Of a stretch of 64,000 bases of DNA, positions 21,624-33,467 are shown in pieces. How positions within the stretch are numbered: the first letter of the stretch is position 1; every line of letters begins with the position of its first letter. This DNA comes from Streptomyces sedi (GTDB lineage: Bacteria; Actinomycetota; Actinomycetes; Streptomycetales; Streptomycetaceae), in NCBI RefSeq assembly GCF_006335015.1, contig NZ_VDGT01000004.1:248001-312000 (forward strand). The letters run 5' to 3'. A program made the translations under genes and the position numbers. A model generated the notes under the pieces. That model was not told the DNA's origin and searched no databases. It worked only from the letters and a program-made list of their open reading frames with translations.

Positions 21624-23843
21624 TCAGCTTCCGGTCGGTTCGGGCGTCGGTTCCGGGGCCGGCTCGTCGCTCGGCGCCTCGTCGGGGCCCGGGGTGCGGA
21701 CCGAGTCCAGCAGCAGCTGGGCCACGTCCACCACCCGCAGCTCCTCCTTCGCCTTGCCGTCGTTCTTCTTGCCGTTGACCGAGTCGCTCAGCATGACCAG
21801 GCAGAACGGGCAGGCGGTGGAGACGATGTCCGGGTCCAGGGCGAGCGCCTCGTCGACGCGCTCGTCGTTGACCCGCTTGCCGATGCGCTCCTCCATCCAC
21901 ATCCGCGCGCCGCCGGCGCCGCAGCAGAAGCCGCGCTCCTTGTGGCGGTGCATCTCCTCGTTCCGCAGGCCGGGAACGCGGCCGATGATCTCGCGGGGCG
22001 GGGTGTAGACCTTGTTGTGCCGGCCCAGGTAGCAGGGGTCGTGGTAGGTGATCAGGCCCTCGACGGGGGTGACGGGGGTGAGCCTGCCCTCGTCGACCAG
22101 GTGCTGGAGCAGCTGGGTGTGGTGGATCACCTCGAACTCGCCGCCGAGCTGCGGGTACTCGTTGGCGATGGTGTTGAAGCAGTGCGGGCAGGTCGCGACG
22201 ATCTTCTTGGCGCCGGCCTCCTTCAGTGCCGACACGTTCTGCTCGCCGAGCTGCTGGAAGAGGAACTCGTTGCCCAGGCGGCGGGCCGAGTCACCCGTGC
22301 ACGCCTCGTCGCCGCCCATGATGGCGAACCGGACGCCGGCCATGTGCAGCAGCTCGGCGAACGCCTTGGTCGTCTTCTTGGCGCGGTCCTCCAGGGCGCC
22401 GGCGCAGCCGACCCAGTAGAGGTAGTCGACGTCGGCGAGGCTCTCCACGTCCTTGCCGACGACGGGGACCTCGAAGTCGACCTCCTTGGTCCACTCCAGG
22501 CGCTTCTTCTTCGCCAGGCCCCACGGGTTCCCCTTGCGCTCCAGGTTCTTCAGCATGGTGCCGGCCTCGCTGGGGAACGCGGACTCGATCATCACCTGGT
22601 AGCGACGCATGTCGACGATGTGGTCGACGTGCTCGATGTCCACGGGGCACTGCTCGACGCAGGCACCGCAGGTGGTGCAGGACCACAGCACGTCGGGGTC
22701 GATCACGCCGTGCTGCTCGGCGGTGCCGACCAGCGGGCGCTGGTGCTCGGGGACCGCGCCGTCGGCGGTCTCGGCGAGGGCGGCCTCGTCGGCGCCGGGC
22801 AGCAGGTAGGGGGCCTTGGCATGCGCGTGGTCGCGCAGCGACATGACCAGCAGCTTGGGGGAGAGCGGCTTGCCCGTGTTCCACGCGGGGCACTGGGACT
22901 GGCAGCGCCCGCACTCGGTGCAGGTGGAGAAGTCCAGCAGGCCCTTCCAGGAGAAGTGCTCGACCTGCGAGACGCCGAACTGCGGCTCCTCCTCCGCGTC
23001 CTCGTCGTCGAAGACGGTCTCGAAGTCGATCGGCTTGCCGCCCGAGGTCATCGGCAGCAGCGCGCCGAGGGCCGGGGCGCCGTCCGCGTTCCGCTTGAAC
23101 CAGATGTTGGGGAAGGCGAGGAAGCGGTGCCAGGCGACGCCCATGTCCGTGTTGAGCGCGACGGTGATCGCCCAGGTCATGGTGGTGCCGAGCTTGATCA
23201 GGGCGGCGAGGTAGACCAGGTTCTGGAGGGTGCCGGCGGAGAGGCCGTCGAACGCGGCGACCAGCGGGTAGGTGACGAAGTACGCCGGGTCGTAGCCGTC
23301 CACGTGGTGGAGGGCGCCCTCCAGCCCGCGCAGCACGAGGATCGCCAGGCCGATGATCAGGATGACGTACTCGACGAAGTACGCCTGCCAGGCGGTGGAG
23401 CCGGTGAAGCGGGACTTGCGGCCCGGTCGGCTCGGCAGGCTGAGCAGCCGGATCACGATCAGGGTGGCGATGCCGAGCACCGTCATGGCCGCGATGAACT
23501 CGATGTACATCTCGTACGGCAGGAAGCCGCCGATCACCGGCAGCACCCAGTCGGCCTGGAAGAGCTGCCCGTACGCCTGGACGATGGTCAGTCCGAGGGT
23601 GAGGAAGCCGACCGCGACGAACCAGTGCGCGACGCCGACCACGCCCCAGCGGTTCATCCGGGTGTGGCCGACGAACTCCTTGGCCAGCGTCGCCGAGCGG
23701 GCCTTCGGGTCGTCGGTCCGCGTGCCCTCGGGCACCGGTTGGCCCAGGCGGAGGAAGCGGACGATCTGCACGGCGGCTCGGCTGAACAGCGCGACGGCGA
23801 CCGCGGTGAGCGTCAGCGAGATGACGATCGCGGCGAGTTGCAT
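21624..23843 (-). CDS. membrane (Fe-S)-binding oxidoreductase, heterodisulfide-reductase-like
   Basis: 739 residues from ATG at 23841-23843, GAGGAG 6 nt upstream. About six membrane helices in the first ~260 residues resemble a NarI-like quinone-linked subunit. Two 4Fe-4S motifs follow, CTECGRCQSQCP and CTTCGACVEQCP, then two CCG (DUF3390-type) domains with CPHCFNTIANEYP and FCCGAGGARMW. Likely passes electrons between a soluble donor and the quinone pool; the donor is unknown. The C-terminus is a Glu/Pro-rich tail. Confidence 0.85.
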   Translation of the reverse strand: MQLAAIVISLTLTAVAVALFSRAAVQIVRFLRLGQPVPEGTRTDDPKARSATLAKEFVGHTRMNRWGVVGVAHWFVAVGFLTLGLTIVQAYGQLFQADWVLPVIGGFLPYEMYIEFIAAMTVLGIATLIVIRLLSLPSRPGRKSRFTGSTAWQAYFVEYVILIIGLAILVLRGLEGALHHVDGYDPAYFVTYPLVAAFDGLSAGTLQNLVYLAALIKLGTTMTWAITVALNTDMGVAWHRFLAFPNIWFKRNADGAPALGALLPMTSGGKPIDFETVFDDEDAEEEPQFGVSQVEHFSWKGLLDFSTCTECGRCQSQCPAWNTGKPLSPKLLVMSLRDHAHAKAPYLLPGADEAALAETADGAVPEHQRPLVGTAEQHGVIDPDVLWSCTTCGACVEQCPVDIEHVDHIVDMRRYQVMIESAFPSEAGTMLKNLERKGNPWGLAKKKRLEWTKEVDFEVPVVGKDVESLADVDYLYWVGCAGALEDRAKKTTKAFAELLHMAGVRFAIMGGDEACTGDSARRLGNEFLFQQLGEQNVSALKEAGAKKIVATCPHCFNTIANEYPQLGGEFEVIHHTQLLQHLVDEGRLTPVTPVEGLITYHDPCYLGRHNKVYTPPREIIGRVPGLRNEEMHRHKERGFCCGAGGARMWMEERIGKRVNDERVDEALALDPDIVSTACPFCLVMLSDSVNGKKNDGKAKEELRVVDVAQLLLDSVRTPGPDEAPSDEPAPEPTPEPTGS

Positions 23844-24082
23844 GGTGGCTCCTCGGACCTGCGGACGGGCGGGCGGATGCACGATAGCTCAGACGTATCC
23901 TACTGATCGGTAACCGGATTGGCGAACATTCGGGCGAGGGCCCCATGTCGGCCGAACGAAGGGGGAGTTGAGGTCGCGGCTTGACTTCAAGTTGGGTTGA
24001 GATCCCAGGCTTGTCGGCATGCAGGGGAGCGCAGGGCTCCCCACGCCGTGGGCGCTCTTCGCGCCCAGACCGGAGGTCAGCC

Positions 24083-24733
24083 ATGTCCACTCCCACTCCC
24101 ACCGCCGCCACCGCCACCCCCGACGCGGGGGAACGCCGGCCGCTGCGGCTGGCCGTGATCCTCGGCAGCGTGCGGGACGGCCGGTTCGGGCCCACCGTGG
24201 CCGACTGGTTCACCGCGCTCGCCCAGGAACGGGCCGGCGGGCGGGGCGACATCGTCGTCGACCGGCTCGACCTGGCCGACGTGCCGCTGCCGCTGGACAT
24301 GGCGACGCGGCCGGGCGAGGCCGCCCCCGAGGTGGCCGAGCAGCTGGCCGCGGTCGCCGGCCGGCTGGCCGGGGCCGACGCGTTCGTGGTGATCACCCCG
24401 GAGTACAACCACAGCTTCCCGGCGGCGCTGAAGAACCTCATCGACTGGCACTTCGTCGAGTGGCAGGCCAAGCCGATCGGCTTCGTCTCCTACGGAGGGG
24501 TCGGCGGCGGGCTGCGCGCCGTCGAGCAGCTGCGCACGGTCTTCGCCGAGCTGCACGCGGTCACGGTGCGGCGGGCGGTCAGCTTCCACCACCCGTGGAA
24601 CTGGTTCGACGACTCCGGCCTGCCCGCCGCCCCGAAGGCGTGCGCCGAGGCGGCCGAGGGGCTGCTGGACCAGCTCGCCTGGTGGGGCGACGCGCTGCGC
24701 GCCGCCCGCGAGGCCAGCCCCTACGCGGCCTGA
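24083..24733 (+). CDS. NADPH-dependent FMN reductase
   Basis: 216 residues, ATG at 24083 after GGAGG. Flavodoxin-like fold: LAVILGSVRDGRFGPTVADWF binds FMN phosphate, and TPEYNHSFPAALKNLIDW is the family signature (TPEYN near residue 105). Reduces FMN or quinones with NADPH. Divergent from the iron-sulfur reductase. Confidence 0.88.
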   Translation: MSTPTPTAATATPDAGERRPLRLAVILGSVRDGRFGPTVADWFTALAQERAGGRGDIVVDRLDLADVPLPLDMATRPGEAAPEVAEQLAAVAGRLAGADAFVVITPEYNHSFPAALKNLIDWHFVEWQAKPIGFVSYGGVGGGLRAVEQLRTVFAELHAVTVRRAVSFHHPWNWFDDSGLPAAPKACAEAAEGLLDQLAWWGDALRAAREASPYAA

Positions 24734-24977
24734 GCCGGACCGGTCCACCCTCGCACGATCACGCGGCCGGCCGCCTTCCTCTCCCGTCGGGCGCCGGCTC
24801 GGCCGAATGCCGTCGCGGGGGCCGCCCGATCGGAGGAAGCGGCGGACGGGGCGTCCCAAATCCGATAAGTGGCCCGGTGGGGCGCGCACGATGGGACGAG
24901 CGGCCGGCGCCGGAGCCGGCCGCTCGTTCTTTCTTCGGCGTTCTTCGGCGTTCTTCCTACGGAGAGGGTGGACCGAG

Positions 24978-25130
24978 GTGGCAGTCGTGCGGACCCCGCG
25001 ACAGCGTTTCTGGTGGTGGCTGTTGCTCGCCGTCGGTGTGCTGCTCGTGGTGGGCTCGACGGTGCTCTGGGCCTCCCCGCCGTTCGAGCGCTCGGGCGAC
25101 GGCTACGGAGTGGAGGGAGGCAGACGGTGA
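24978..25130 (+). CDS. small single-pass membrane protein
   Basis: 50 residues from GTG at 24978: a basic start (VRTPRQRF), one membrane helix (WWWLLLAVGVLLVVGSTVLW) and a short outer tail. Stop overlaps the DUF488 start by 4 nt. No family known. The preceding 24734-24977 shows nothing. Confidence 0.5.
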   Translation: MAVVRTPRQRFWWWLLLAVGVLLVVGSTVLWASPPFERSGDGYGVEGGRR

Positions 25131-25483
25131 TTCGGGTGCGACGGGTCTACGACGAGCCGGACGGGGACGACGGGGTCCGGGTGCTGGTGGACCGGATGTG
25201 GCCGCGGGGGATCAGGAAGGCGGAGCTTCCGCTGGACGAGTGGCCGAAGGAGGTGACTCCCTCGACCGAGCTGCGGCACTGGTTCCACGGGCCGGACGGG
25301 GACTTCGACGGCTTCCGCGCGCGCTACCGGTCCGAGCTGGACGACGGGCCGGCGGCCGAGACGCTGCGCAGGCTGTCGGGGCTTGACACGTCGGGGCGCA
25401 CGTTGACGCTGCTGACCTCGGCGAAGGACCCCGAGCACGGGCACCCGGCGGTGCTGGTCGAGGTGCTGGAGGAGATGCGCTGA
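25127..25483 (+). CDS. DUF488 family protein
   Basis: 118 residues from GTG 25127 with GGGAGG upstream. VRRVYDEPDGDDGVRVLVDRMWPRGI and WFHGPDGDFDGFRARY and LLTSAKDPEHGHPAVL are the YeaO-type DUF488 signatures. Function unknown in detail; coupled to the upstream small gene. Confidence 0.85.
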   Translation: MIRVRRVYDEPDGDDGVRVLVDRMWPRGIRKAELPLDEWPKEVTPSTELRHWFHGPDGDFDGFRARYRSELDDGPAAETLRRLSGLDTSGRTLTLLTSAKDPEHGHPAVLVEVLEEMR

Positions 25484-25543
25484 GCCCCTCGGGGAGGGGC
25501 GCATCGAGATGCGGGGGCGGGGGGCCCGTGCTGGCATGAGGGG

Positions 25544-26197
25544 GTGACAGTGACCATCGTGGGGGCGGGCCGGATGGCCCGTTCCATAGCGACCAGGGCG
25601 CTCGCCGGCGAGTACGCCGTGCGCGTCGTCGACCGTTCACCCCGGAAGGCCGCCGACCTCGCCGACCAGCTGCGTTCGGCGGCCCCCGCCGACGCCGTGC
25701 CCGACGTGCGGGGCTCGGACGCCCTCGCGGTCGAGGGCGCCGACCTGGTGGTGCTGGCCGTGCCCTATCCGGCGGGGCTCGCGATCGCCGCCGAGTACGG
25801 GTCGGCGTTGGCCGGTTCCGTGCTGGTGGACATCAGCAACCCCGTGGACTTCGCCACCCTCGACGGCATGGCGGTCCCCGCCGGCACCTCGGCGGCCGAG
25901 CGGATCGCCGCCGAGGCGGCGCCGGGGGTGCCGGTGGTGAAGGCGTTCAACACCTGCTTCGCCGGGCCGCTGCTCGGCGGCCGGGTCGCCGGGCTGCCGC
26001 TGGACGTGCTGATCGCCGGGGACGACGCGGGGGCCAGGCAACGGGTCGCCGCGTTCGCCGCCGCCGGGGGCCTCAACCCGCTGGACGTGGGGCCGCTGCG
26101 CCGGGCGCGGGAGTTGGAGGCGCTCGGCTTCCTCCACATGGCCTCCCAGGAACGCCTCGGGCTGAACTGGTCGAGCGCCGTCAAGTTCCTGACCTGA
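25544..26197 (+). CDS. F420/NADP-dependent oxidoreductase-like protein
   Basis: 217 residues. Rossmann motif VTIVGAGRMARSIATRAL at the N-terminus, VVLAVPYP and VLVDISNPVDF in the middle, and VKAFNTCFAGPL, as in the NADPH:F420 reductase/NADP-binding family. It may reduce F420 or act as a dehydrogenase; the substrate is not readable. Confidence 0.8.
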   Translation: MTVTIVGAGRMARSIATRALAGEYAVRVVDRSPRKAADLADQLRSAAPADAVPDVRGSDALAVEGADLVVLAVPYPAGLAIAAEYGSALAGSVLVDISNPVDFATLDGMAVPAGTSAAERIAAEAAPGVPVVKAFNTCFAGPLLGGRVAGLPLDVLIAGDDAGARQRVAAFAAAGGLNPLDVGPLRRARELEALGFLHMASQERLGLNWSSAVKFLT

Positions 26198-26207
26198 GGC
26201 GGCGAGG

Positions 26208-26954
26208 ATGACCGTGCACCGGCTCGCCGTTTTCGCGGCGGTACTGCCCATCGCCCTCGTGGTCACCTGGGACGCCCCCTCGCTCTCCCCGCCCGGCGCC
26301 GGCGCCGAGCCGGAACGCCCGCTGCCCGCCGTGGAGCGCCCGACGGCGGCGCCGCACGTGGTCACGCGCGAGGAGTGGGGCGCCGACGAGGAGTCGCGCA
26401 CCGAACCCGTCACCTACACGGGCCCGGCGCGCGCGGTCTTCATCCACCACACCAACCACCCGGACGACTACGACTGCGCCGACGCGCCCGAGATGCTGCG
26501 TTCGATGCAGAGCCACCACGTCAGCTCCGAGGGGTGGGACGACCTGGGCTACAACTTCGTGGTCGACAAGTGCGGCACCGTCTACGAGGGCAGGGGCGGC
26601 GGCGTCGACCGCTATGTGCTGGGGGCGCACACCACCGGGTTCAACTACGACACCGTCGGGATCGCCGCGCTGGGCGCCTTCACCGACCCGACGGCGGTGC
26701 CGCCCGAGCTGGTGGACGCGATCGCCGAGGTCGCCGCGTGGAAGCTGCGCCCCGGCACCGACCCGAACGGGCGGGTGCGGCTGGTGTCGACGAACGACGC
26801 CAGCATGGTGCCGGAGGGGGACCCGGCGGAGCTGGACGTGGTCTCCGGCCATCGCGACATCGTGCAGACCGACTGCCCGGGCGACGCGCTCTACGCGATG
26901 CTGCCCGAGGTGCGGGAGACGGCGGCGGGGTTGCGGGTGGCGGGCGCGAAGTGA
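26208..26954 (+). CDS. secreted N-acetylmuramoyl-L-alanine amidase (PGRP-type)
   Basis: 248 residues with a signal peptide (VHRLAVFAAVLPIALVVTW). The amidase_2/PGRP domain has zinc ligands His in FIHHTNHPD, His of SGHRDIVQTDCPG and the following Cys, and the YNFVVDKCGTVYEGR core. Cleaves peptidoglycan stem peptides from muramic acid outside the cell. Its stop overlaps the next start by 4 nt. Confidence 0.88.
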   Translation: MTVHRLAVFAAVLPIALVVTWDAPSLSPPGAGAEPERPLPAVERPTAAPHVVTREEWGADEESRTEPVTYTGPARAVFIHHTNHPDDYDCADAPEMLRSMQSHHVSSEGWDDLGYNFVVDKCGTVYEGRGGGVDRYVLGAHTTGFNYDTVGIAALGAFTDPTAVPPELVDAIAEVAAWKLRPGTDPNGRVRLVSTNDASMVPEGDPAELDVVSGHRDIVQTDCPGDALYAMLPEVRETAAGLRVAGAK

Positions 26955-28063
26955 CCGTTCCGGCGCCGTACGGCGGGGTGCGGGCCGAGGTGCCCAGGCA
27001 GCTGTGGCTGGTGCCGTGGGTGCTGCTGGGGGTGACGGCGCTGGTGCAGTCGCTGGTGCCGGGGTGGGTGGAGCTGGGGTTCGTGTTCGCGGCGCTGCCG
27101 CCGTTGACGGGGTTGATCTACGGGCCGTGGCGCACGGCGGCGCTGGGGGCGGCGACCGTGGGGCTGCTGATGCTGCCGGTGACCAGGCCGGGGCACATCG
27201 GGGACGCGGATCTGGGGGCGGTGGCGGCGATCGCGCTGTTCAGCGTGCTGGTGGCCTGGGTGCGTGGCCGTTACGGCAGGGAGCTGACGCGGGTGGGCAC
27301 GGTGGCCGAGGCGGCGCAGCACGCGGTGCTGCCGCCGGTGGCCGACCGGGTCGGCCCCCTGGCGTGCGCGGGCCTCTACCGGGCGGCGCAGGTCGCGGCG
27401 CTGGTCGGCGGCGACCTGTACGACGTGCGGGAGGGGCCCTACGGGGTGCGGGCGCTGGTGGCGGACGTGCAGGGGCACGGGCTCGCCGCGGTCGGCACGG
27501 TCGCGTCGCTGCTGGGCACGTTCCGGGAGGCGCTGCTGGACGAGCCGGAGCTGTCGGGGGTGGCGCTGCGGCTGGATCGGCGGCTGCGGATCGAGACGGC
27601 GAACGCGGGGGACGGGCCCTCCGAACTCTTCGCGACGGCGGTGCTGTTGGAGTTCCCGCCGGACATGGGGTCGGTGCGGCTCGCGTCCTGCGGGCATCCG
27701 CCGGTGCTGTTGCTGCGGGGCGGCGCGGTGCGGGAGCTGGCGGCGGAGCCGGCGCCGCCGCTGGGGCTCGGTCTGGGGCCTGTGGAGCCGGAGCCGTTGA
27801 CGGTGCGGCTGGCGGAGGGGGACGTGCTGCTGGGGTACACGGACGGGGTGACGGAGGCGCGGGACGCCTCGGGCGCGTTCTACCCGTTGGAGAGCCGGCT
27901 GGCGCGGCGCTGTGCGGGGCGGGGGTGGCAGGCGGGGCCGGGGGCGCTGGTGGAGTTCGTCTGGGAGGACATGACGCGCTTCGCGCGGGGCGTCGAGGAC
28001 GATGTGGCGTTGCTCGCGCTGCGTCCGGAACGCGGCGGGGGCGTCGTGCGTTCCTTCCGTTGA
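26951..28063 (+). CDS. SpoIIE-type PP2C serine phosphatase, membrane-anchored
   Basis: 370 residues from GTG at 26951. About three to four membrane segments in the first 100 residues, a linker helix, then a PP2C-SpoIIE domain: GGDLYDV and ADVQGHGLAAV supply metal-binding Asp, with CGHPPVLLL and GYTDGVTEARD downstream. These phosphatases act on anti-sigma-factor antagonists; no partner is adjacent. Overlaps the amidase gene. Confidence 0.85.
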   Translation: MTVPAPYGGVRAEVPRQLWLVPWVLLGVTALVQSLVPGWVELGFVFAALPPLTGLIYGPWRTAALGAATVGLLMLPVTRPGHIGDADLGAVAAIALFSVLVAWVRGRYGRELTRVGTVAEAAQHAVLPPVADRVGPLACAGLYRAAQVAALVGGDLYDVREGPYGVRALVADVQGHGLAAVGTVASLLGTFREALLDEPELSGVALRLDRRLRIETANAGDGPSELFATAVLLEFPPDMGSVRLASCGHPPVLLLRGGAVRELAAEPAPPLGLGLGPVEPEPLTVRLAEGDVLLGYTDGVTEARDASGAFYPLESRLARRCAGRGWQAGPGALVEFVWEDMTRFARGVEDDVALLALRPERGGGVVRSFR

Positions 28064-28103
28064 GCCAGGTCAGAGCCGCCTTGATGGACTCGGGGCGAAC
28101 AAG

Positions 28104-28177
28104 GTTGAGTCGACTTTGCTCAGGGCGTTTGACCCGGGGGTGGTCGGTGGGGCAGTCTTGAGTCAGCCCCACTCAAG
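28104..28177 (+). promoter_or_regulatory. HspR-binding HAIR repeats upstream of dnaK
   Basis: A perfect HAIR element, CTTGAGT-N7-ACTCAAG, lies at 28157-28177, 22 nt before dnaK. A weaker version, GTTGAGT-N7-GCTCAGG, is at 28104-28124. HspR, encoded at the operon's end, binds these with DnaK as corepressor. TTGACC at 28129-28134 between them is a candidate -35. Confidence 0.88.
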
Positions 28178-28199
28178 CAAGTAGCTGGAGGAATCCGAA

Positions 28200-30058
<1,859 letters not shown>

Positions 30059-30062
<4 letters not shown>

Positions 30063-30745
30063 CTCAGGACCCGCAGGGCTTCGACAAGGAGCCCGAGGTC
30101 CCGGACGCCGAAGCGGCGACCCCCGAAGCCGAGAGCGAGTCGAGGGTGCCCGAGGCGGGTGGCGAGACCCCCGCCCCGGGCGCGGCCGAGGGCCAGGAGG
30201 ACGGTGAGCTGGCTGCCTCCCAGGCGGCCGAGGTGGCGCTCACCGCCCAGCTGGACCAGGCGCGCACCGCGCTGCACGAGCGCACCCAGGACCTCCAGCG
30301 ACTTCAGGCCGAGTTCCAGAACTACCGCCGCAGGGTGGAGCGGGACCGGATCGCGGTCAAGGAGGTGGCCATCGCCAACCTCCTGACCGAGCTCCTGCCC
30401 GTGCTGGACGACATCGGGCGCGCACGGGACCACGGCGAGCTGGTCGGCGGCTTCAAGCAGGTCGCCGAGTCGCTGGAGACGGTCGCGGCGAAGATGGGCC
30501 TGGCGCAGTTCGGCAAGGAGGGCGAGCCCTTCGACCCGACCGTGCACGAGGCGTTGATGCACAGCTACTCGCCCGACGTCACCGAGACGACGTGCGTGCA
30601 GATCCTCCAGCCCGGGTATCGCATCGGCGAACGCACCATCCGCCCCGCGAGGGTCGGGGTCGCCGAGCCCCAGCCGGGCAAGGCGGCCGAGTCGGAGGAC
30701 GGAGCGCCGGAGCAGGACGACGACGGCGGCTCGGACGAGGGCTGA
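30059..30745 (+). CDS. grpE: nucleotide exchange factor GrpE
   Basis: 228 residues. Acidic disordered N-terminus, long coiled coil ([15 protein letters not shown]), then the beta domain with [10 protein letters not shown] and [20 protein letters not shown]. Releases ADP from DnaK. Overlaps dnaK by 4 nt; dnaJ follows after 81 nt. Confidence 0.96.
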
Positions 30746-30826
30746 GGCGGTGGCTGACACCAGGCACCGCGTGGCCGCGCGGGTCGCGGACCCGCGGGCA
30801 GCGGACCGGAAGGAGGGACGCCGGGG

Positions 30827-32032
30827 ATGAGCACCAAGGACTTCATCGAGAAGGACTACTACAAGGTCCTCGGCGTCCCCCGGGACGCCACCGAGGCGGA
30901 GATCAAGAAGGCGTACCGCAAGCTGGCCCGGGAGAACCACCCCGACGCCAACGAGGGGGACGCCAAGGCCGAGGACCGGTTCAAGGACGTCTCCGAGGCG
31001 TATGACGTCCTCGGCGACGCCAAGCGCCGCAAGGAGTACGACGAGGCCCGCGCCCTCTTCGGGAACGGCGGCTTCCGCCAGGGCCCGGGAGCCGGGGGCC
31101 AGTTCAACTTCGACCTGGGCGACCTCTTCGGCGGCGGCCCCGGCCAGCAGCCGGGCGGCGGCGGAGCCGGTGCGCCCGGCGGCGCGGCCGGCGGGTTCGG
31201 CGGCGGGCTGGGCGACGTCTTCGGCGGCCTGTTCAACCGGGGCGGCGCGGGTGCCACCCGCACCCAGCCGCGCCGGGGCCAGGACGTCGAGTCCGAGGTG
31301 ACGCTCAGCTTCACCGAGGCGGTCTCGGGTGCCACGGTTCCGCTGCGGATGTCGTCGAGCGCCGCCTGCAAGTCCTGCTCGGGCACGGGGGACAAGAACG
31401 GCACCCCCCGCGTCTGCCCGACCTGCGTCGGCACGGGGCAGATCAGCAGGGGCGGGGGCGGCGGGTTCTCGCTCACCGACCCCTGCGTGGACTGCCGGGG
31501 CCGGGGCCTGATCGCCCAGGACCCCTGCGACGCCTGCCGCGGCAGCGGCCGGGCGACCAGCTCGCGCACCATGCAGGTCAGGATCCCGCCCGGCGTGGAC
31601 GACGGGCAGCGGATCAGGCTGCGCGGCAAGGGCGCGCCCGGCGAGCGCGGCGGCCCGCACGGCGACCTCTACGTGGTGGTGCACGTCGACGACCACCCGC
31701 TCTTCGGCCGGCGTGGCGACAATCTCACCCTCACGGTGCCGGTGACCTTCCCCGAGGCGGCGCTCGGTGGTGAGATCAAGGTGCCGACGCTCGGTGGCCC
31801 CCCGGTCACGCTGAAGCTGCCGCCCGGCACCCCGGGCGGTCGCACGATGCGCGCCAGGGGGAAGGGCGCGGTCCGCAAGGACGGCACCCGGGGCGATCTG
31901 CTGGTCACGATCGAGATCGCCGTGCCACGCGAGATGGGCGACGCGGCACGGAAGGCCCTGACCGAATATCGCGCCGCGGCCGAGGGAGAGGACCCGAGAG
32001 CGGGGCTGTTCGAGGCCGCGAAGGGAGACTGA
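30827..32032 (+). CDS. dnaJ: chaperone DnaJ
   Basis: 401 residues. J domain with [20 protein letters not shown] and HPD (about residue 41), a long Gly-rich region, four CxxCxGxG repeats ([32 protein letters not shown]), and the C-terminal substrate domains. Stimulates DnaK ATPase. hspR starts 4 nt after its stop. Confidence 0.97.
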   Translation: MSTKDFIEKDYYKVLGVPRDATEAEIKKAYRKLARENHPDANEGDAKAEDRFKDVSEAYDVLGDAKRRKEYDEARALFGNGGFRQGPGAGGQFNFDLGDLFGGGPGQQPGGGGAGAPGGAAGGFGGGLGDVFGGLFNRGGAGATRTQPRRGQDVESEVTLSFTEAVSGATVPLRMSSSAACKSCSGTGDKNGTPRVCPTCVGTGQISRGGGGGFSLTDPCVDCRGRGLIAQDPCDACRGSGRATSSRTMQVRIPPGVDDGQRIRLRGKGAPGERGGPHGDLYVVVHVDDHPLFGRRGDNLTLTVPVTFPEAALGGEIKVPTLGGPPVTLKLPPGTPGGRTMRARGKGAVRKDGTRGDLLVTIEIAVPREMGDAARKALTEYRAAAEGEDPRAGLFEAAKGD

Positions 32033-32036
32033 CGAG

Positions 32037-32489
32037 ATGGACGGCCGGCACGGACCCAGCAGCAATCCCTACGAACTCACCGAAGAGACGCCGGTCTACG
32101 TCATCTCCGTGGCCGCGCAGCTCTCCGGGCTCCACCCGCAGACGCTGCGGCAGTACGACCGGCTCGGCCTGGTCTCCCCCGACCGGGCCGCCGGGCGCGG
32201 CCGGCGGTACTCGGCGCGCGACATCCAGCTGCTCCGCCAGGTGCAGCGGCTCTCCCAGGACGAGGGGATCAACCTCGCCGGCATCAAGCGGATCATCGAG
32301 CTGGAGAACCAGGTCGCCGCGCTCCAGTCGCGGGTGGCCGAGCTCCAGCAGACCGTGGAGGGCGCCGCCGTCGCCATGCGGCAGCGGGAGGCCCAGGTCC
32401 ACGCCTCCTACCGCAGGGACCTGGTGCCCTACCAGGACGTGACCCAGTCCTCGGCGCTGGTGGTCTGGCGGCCCGACCGCCGCCGCTGA
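32037..32489 (+). CDS. hspR: heat-shock repressor HspR (MerR family)
   Basis: 150 residues. MerR HTH VYVISVAAQLSGLHPQTLRQ then YDRLGLVSPDR and GRGRRYSARDIQLLR; then a coiled coil. Represses the dnaK operon and clpB through HAIR repeats, both visible in this window. Confidence 0.95.
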   Translation: MDGRHGPSSNPYELTEETPVYVISVAAQLSGLHPQTLRQYDRLGLVSPDRAAGRGRRYSARDIQLLRQVQRLSQDEGINLAGIKRIIELENQVAALQSRVAELQQTVEGAAVAMRQREAQVHASYRRDLVPYQDVTQSSALVVWRPDRRR

Positions 32490-32532
32490 GCCCTGGCCGG
32501 GCCGGCTCGTTCCGGCGCCTCGGTCCTCGCGA

Positions 32533-32559
32533 CGCCCGTTCCCCCTCGGGGAGCGGGCG
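32533..32559 (+). terminator. terminator of the dnaK operon
   Basis: CGCCCGTTCCCC (32533-32544) and GGGGAGCGGGCG (32548-32559) form a 12-bp stem with one G-T pair and a 3-nt loop, 43 nt after hspR. It also lies downstream of the convergent PAP2 gene. Confidence 0.7.
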
Positions 32560-32633
32560 TTCGCCGTTCCCGGCGCGGTCCCGTTCCGGGCGCGCGGTTC
32601 CGTTCCCGGGGTGGGGCCGGGGTGGGGCCGGGG

Positions 32634-33302
32634 TCAGGGCGCCCGCGGGTAACGGTCCAGGGCGCGGCCGAGCAGCGGGAGGAACGCGCAGCTCAGCGCC
32701 GTGGCCAGCAGCCAGCCCGCGACGACGTCCGAGACCCAGTGGACCCCCAGATAGACCCGGCTGAAGCCGATCGCCACCGCCCACAGCGCCGGAACGCCCA
32801 CCGCCAGCGCCCTCGTCCACGGCCGCCGGCAGCGCGTCAGGAGCGCGACCGCCAGCCCGATCGCGACCAGCGCCGAGGTGGTGGCGTGCCCGGAGGGCAG
32901 GGACGGGTTGTGCACATGGATCACCCAGTCGGCCTCCGGCGGCCTTGGCCGGTCGATCACCGTCACCAGCGTGAACCGGAACAGCAACGCCAGCAGCAGC
33001 GCGGCCCCGCCGGCCACCGCCCCGAACCACCAGGCGTGCCGGGCGGCGAGCGCCCCCGCCGCCATCGCCAGCAGCACCGCCGGCACCCGGGTGCCGGAGG
33101 CGGAGACGACCGTGAACACGTCGTCCCAGCCGGGCGTGCGGTGCCGCAGCGCCCACTCGTGCGCCGCGCGGTCCAGCGCCAGCGGATCGTTCCCGCCCGC
33201 CATCACGACCACGACGAGCAGCGCGCACAGCGCCGCGCACAGCGCCGCGGCCGGAACGGCGAGCGGCGGCCGACCAACGGCGGGCGGGCGTCGGGGCACC
33301 AT
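32634..33302 (-). CDS. PAP2-family membrane phosphatase
   Basis: 222 residues, about six membrane segments. Catalytic motifs are VIDRPRPP (K/R...RP), PSGHA and SRVYLGVHWVSDV (SR...H...D), as in PAP2 lipid phosphatases. Probably dephosphorylates undecaprenyl pyrophosphate or phosphatidate at the outer membrane face. Confidence 0.88.
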   Translation of the reverse strand: MVPRRPPAVGRPPLAVPAAALCAALCALLVVVVMAGGNDPLALDRAAHEWALRHRTPGWDDVFTVVSASGTRVPAVLLAMAAGALAARHAWWFGAVAGGAALLLALLFRFTLVTVIDRPRPPEADWVIHVHNPSLPSGHATTSALVAIGLAVALLTRCRRPWTRALAVGVPALWAVAIGFSRVYLGVHWVSDVVAGWLLATALSCAFLPLLGRALDRYPRAP

Positions 33303-33467
33303 GGGCTGATCCTAGGTCAGTGCCTGGGCGCGCACCTGGCTAAACGTCAGCCGGGCGTGCGCCCGCGCGGGTGTCAACATGCCGCGCCACGGGCCGATCC
33401 GACATCACCCACTCGTTCGGCGGAGAGTGGCTGGACTTCACCCCGGGGCGATCCGAGGGTGTTCGTT

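Noticed and set aside
21942..23906. 650-codon plus-strand frame opposite the iron-sulfur reductase
   Set aside because: Composition is the complement of a GC-rich gene (Val/Gly/Asp/Arg), and no domain is visible. The minus-strand protein has exact 4Fe-4S motifs.
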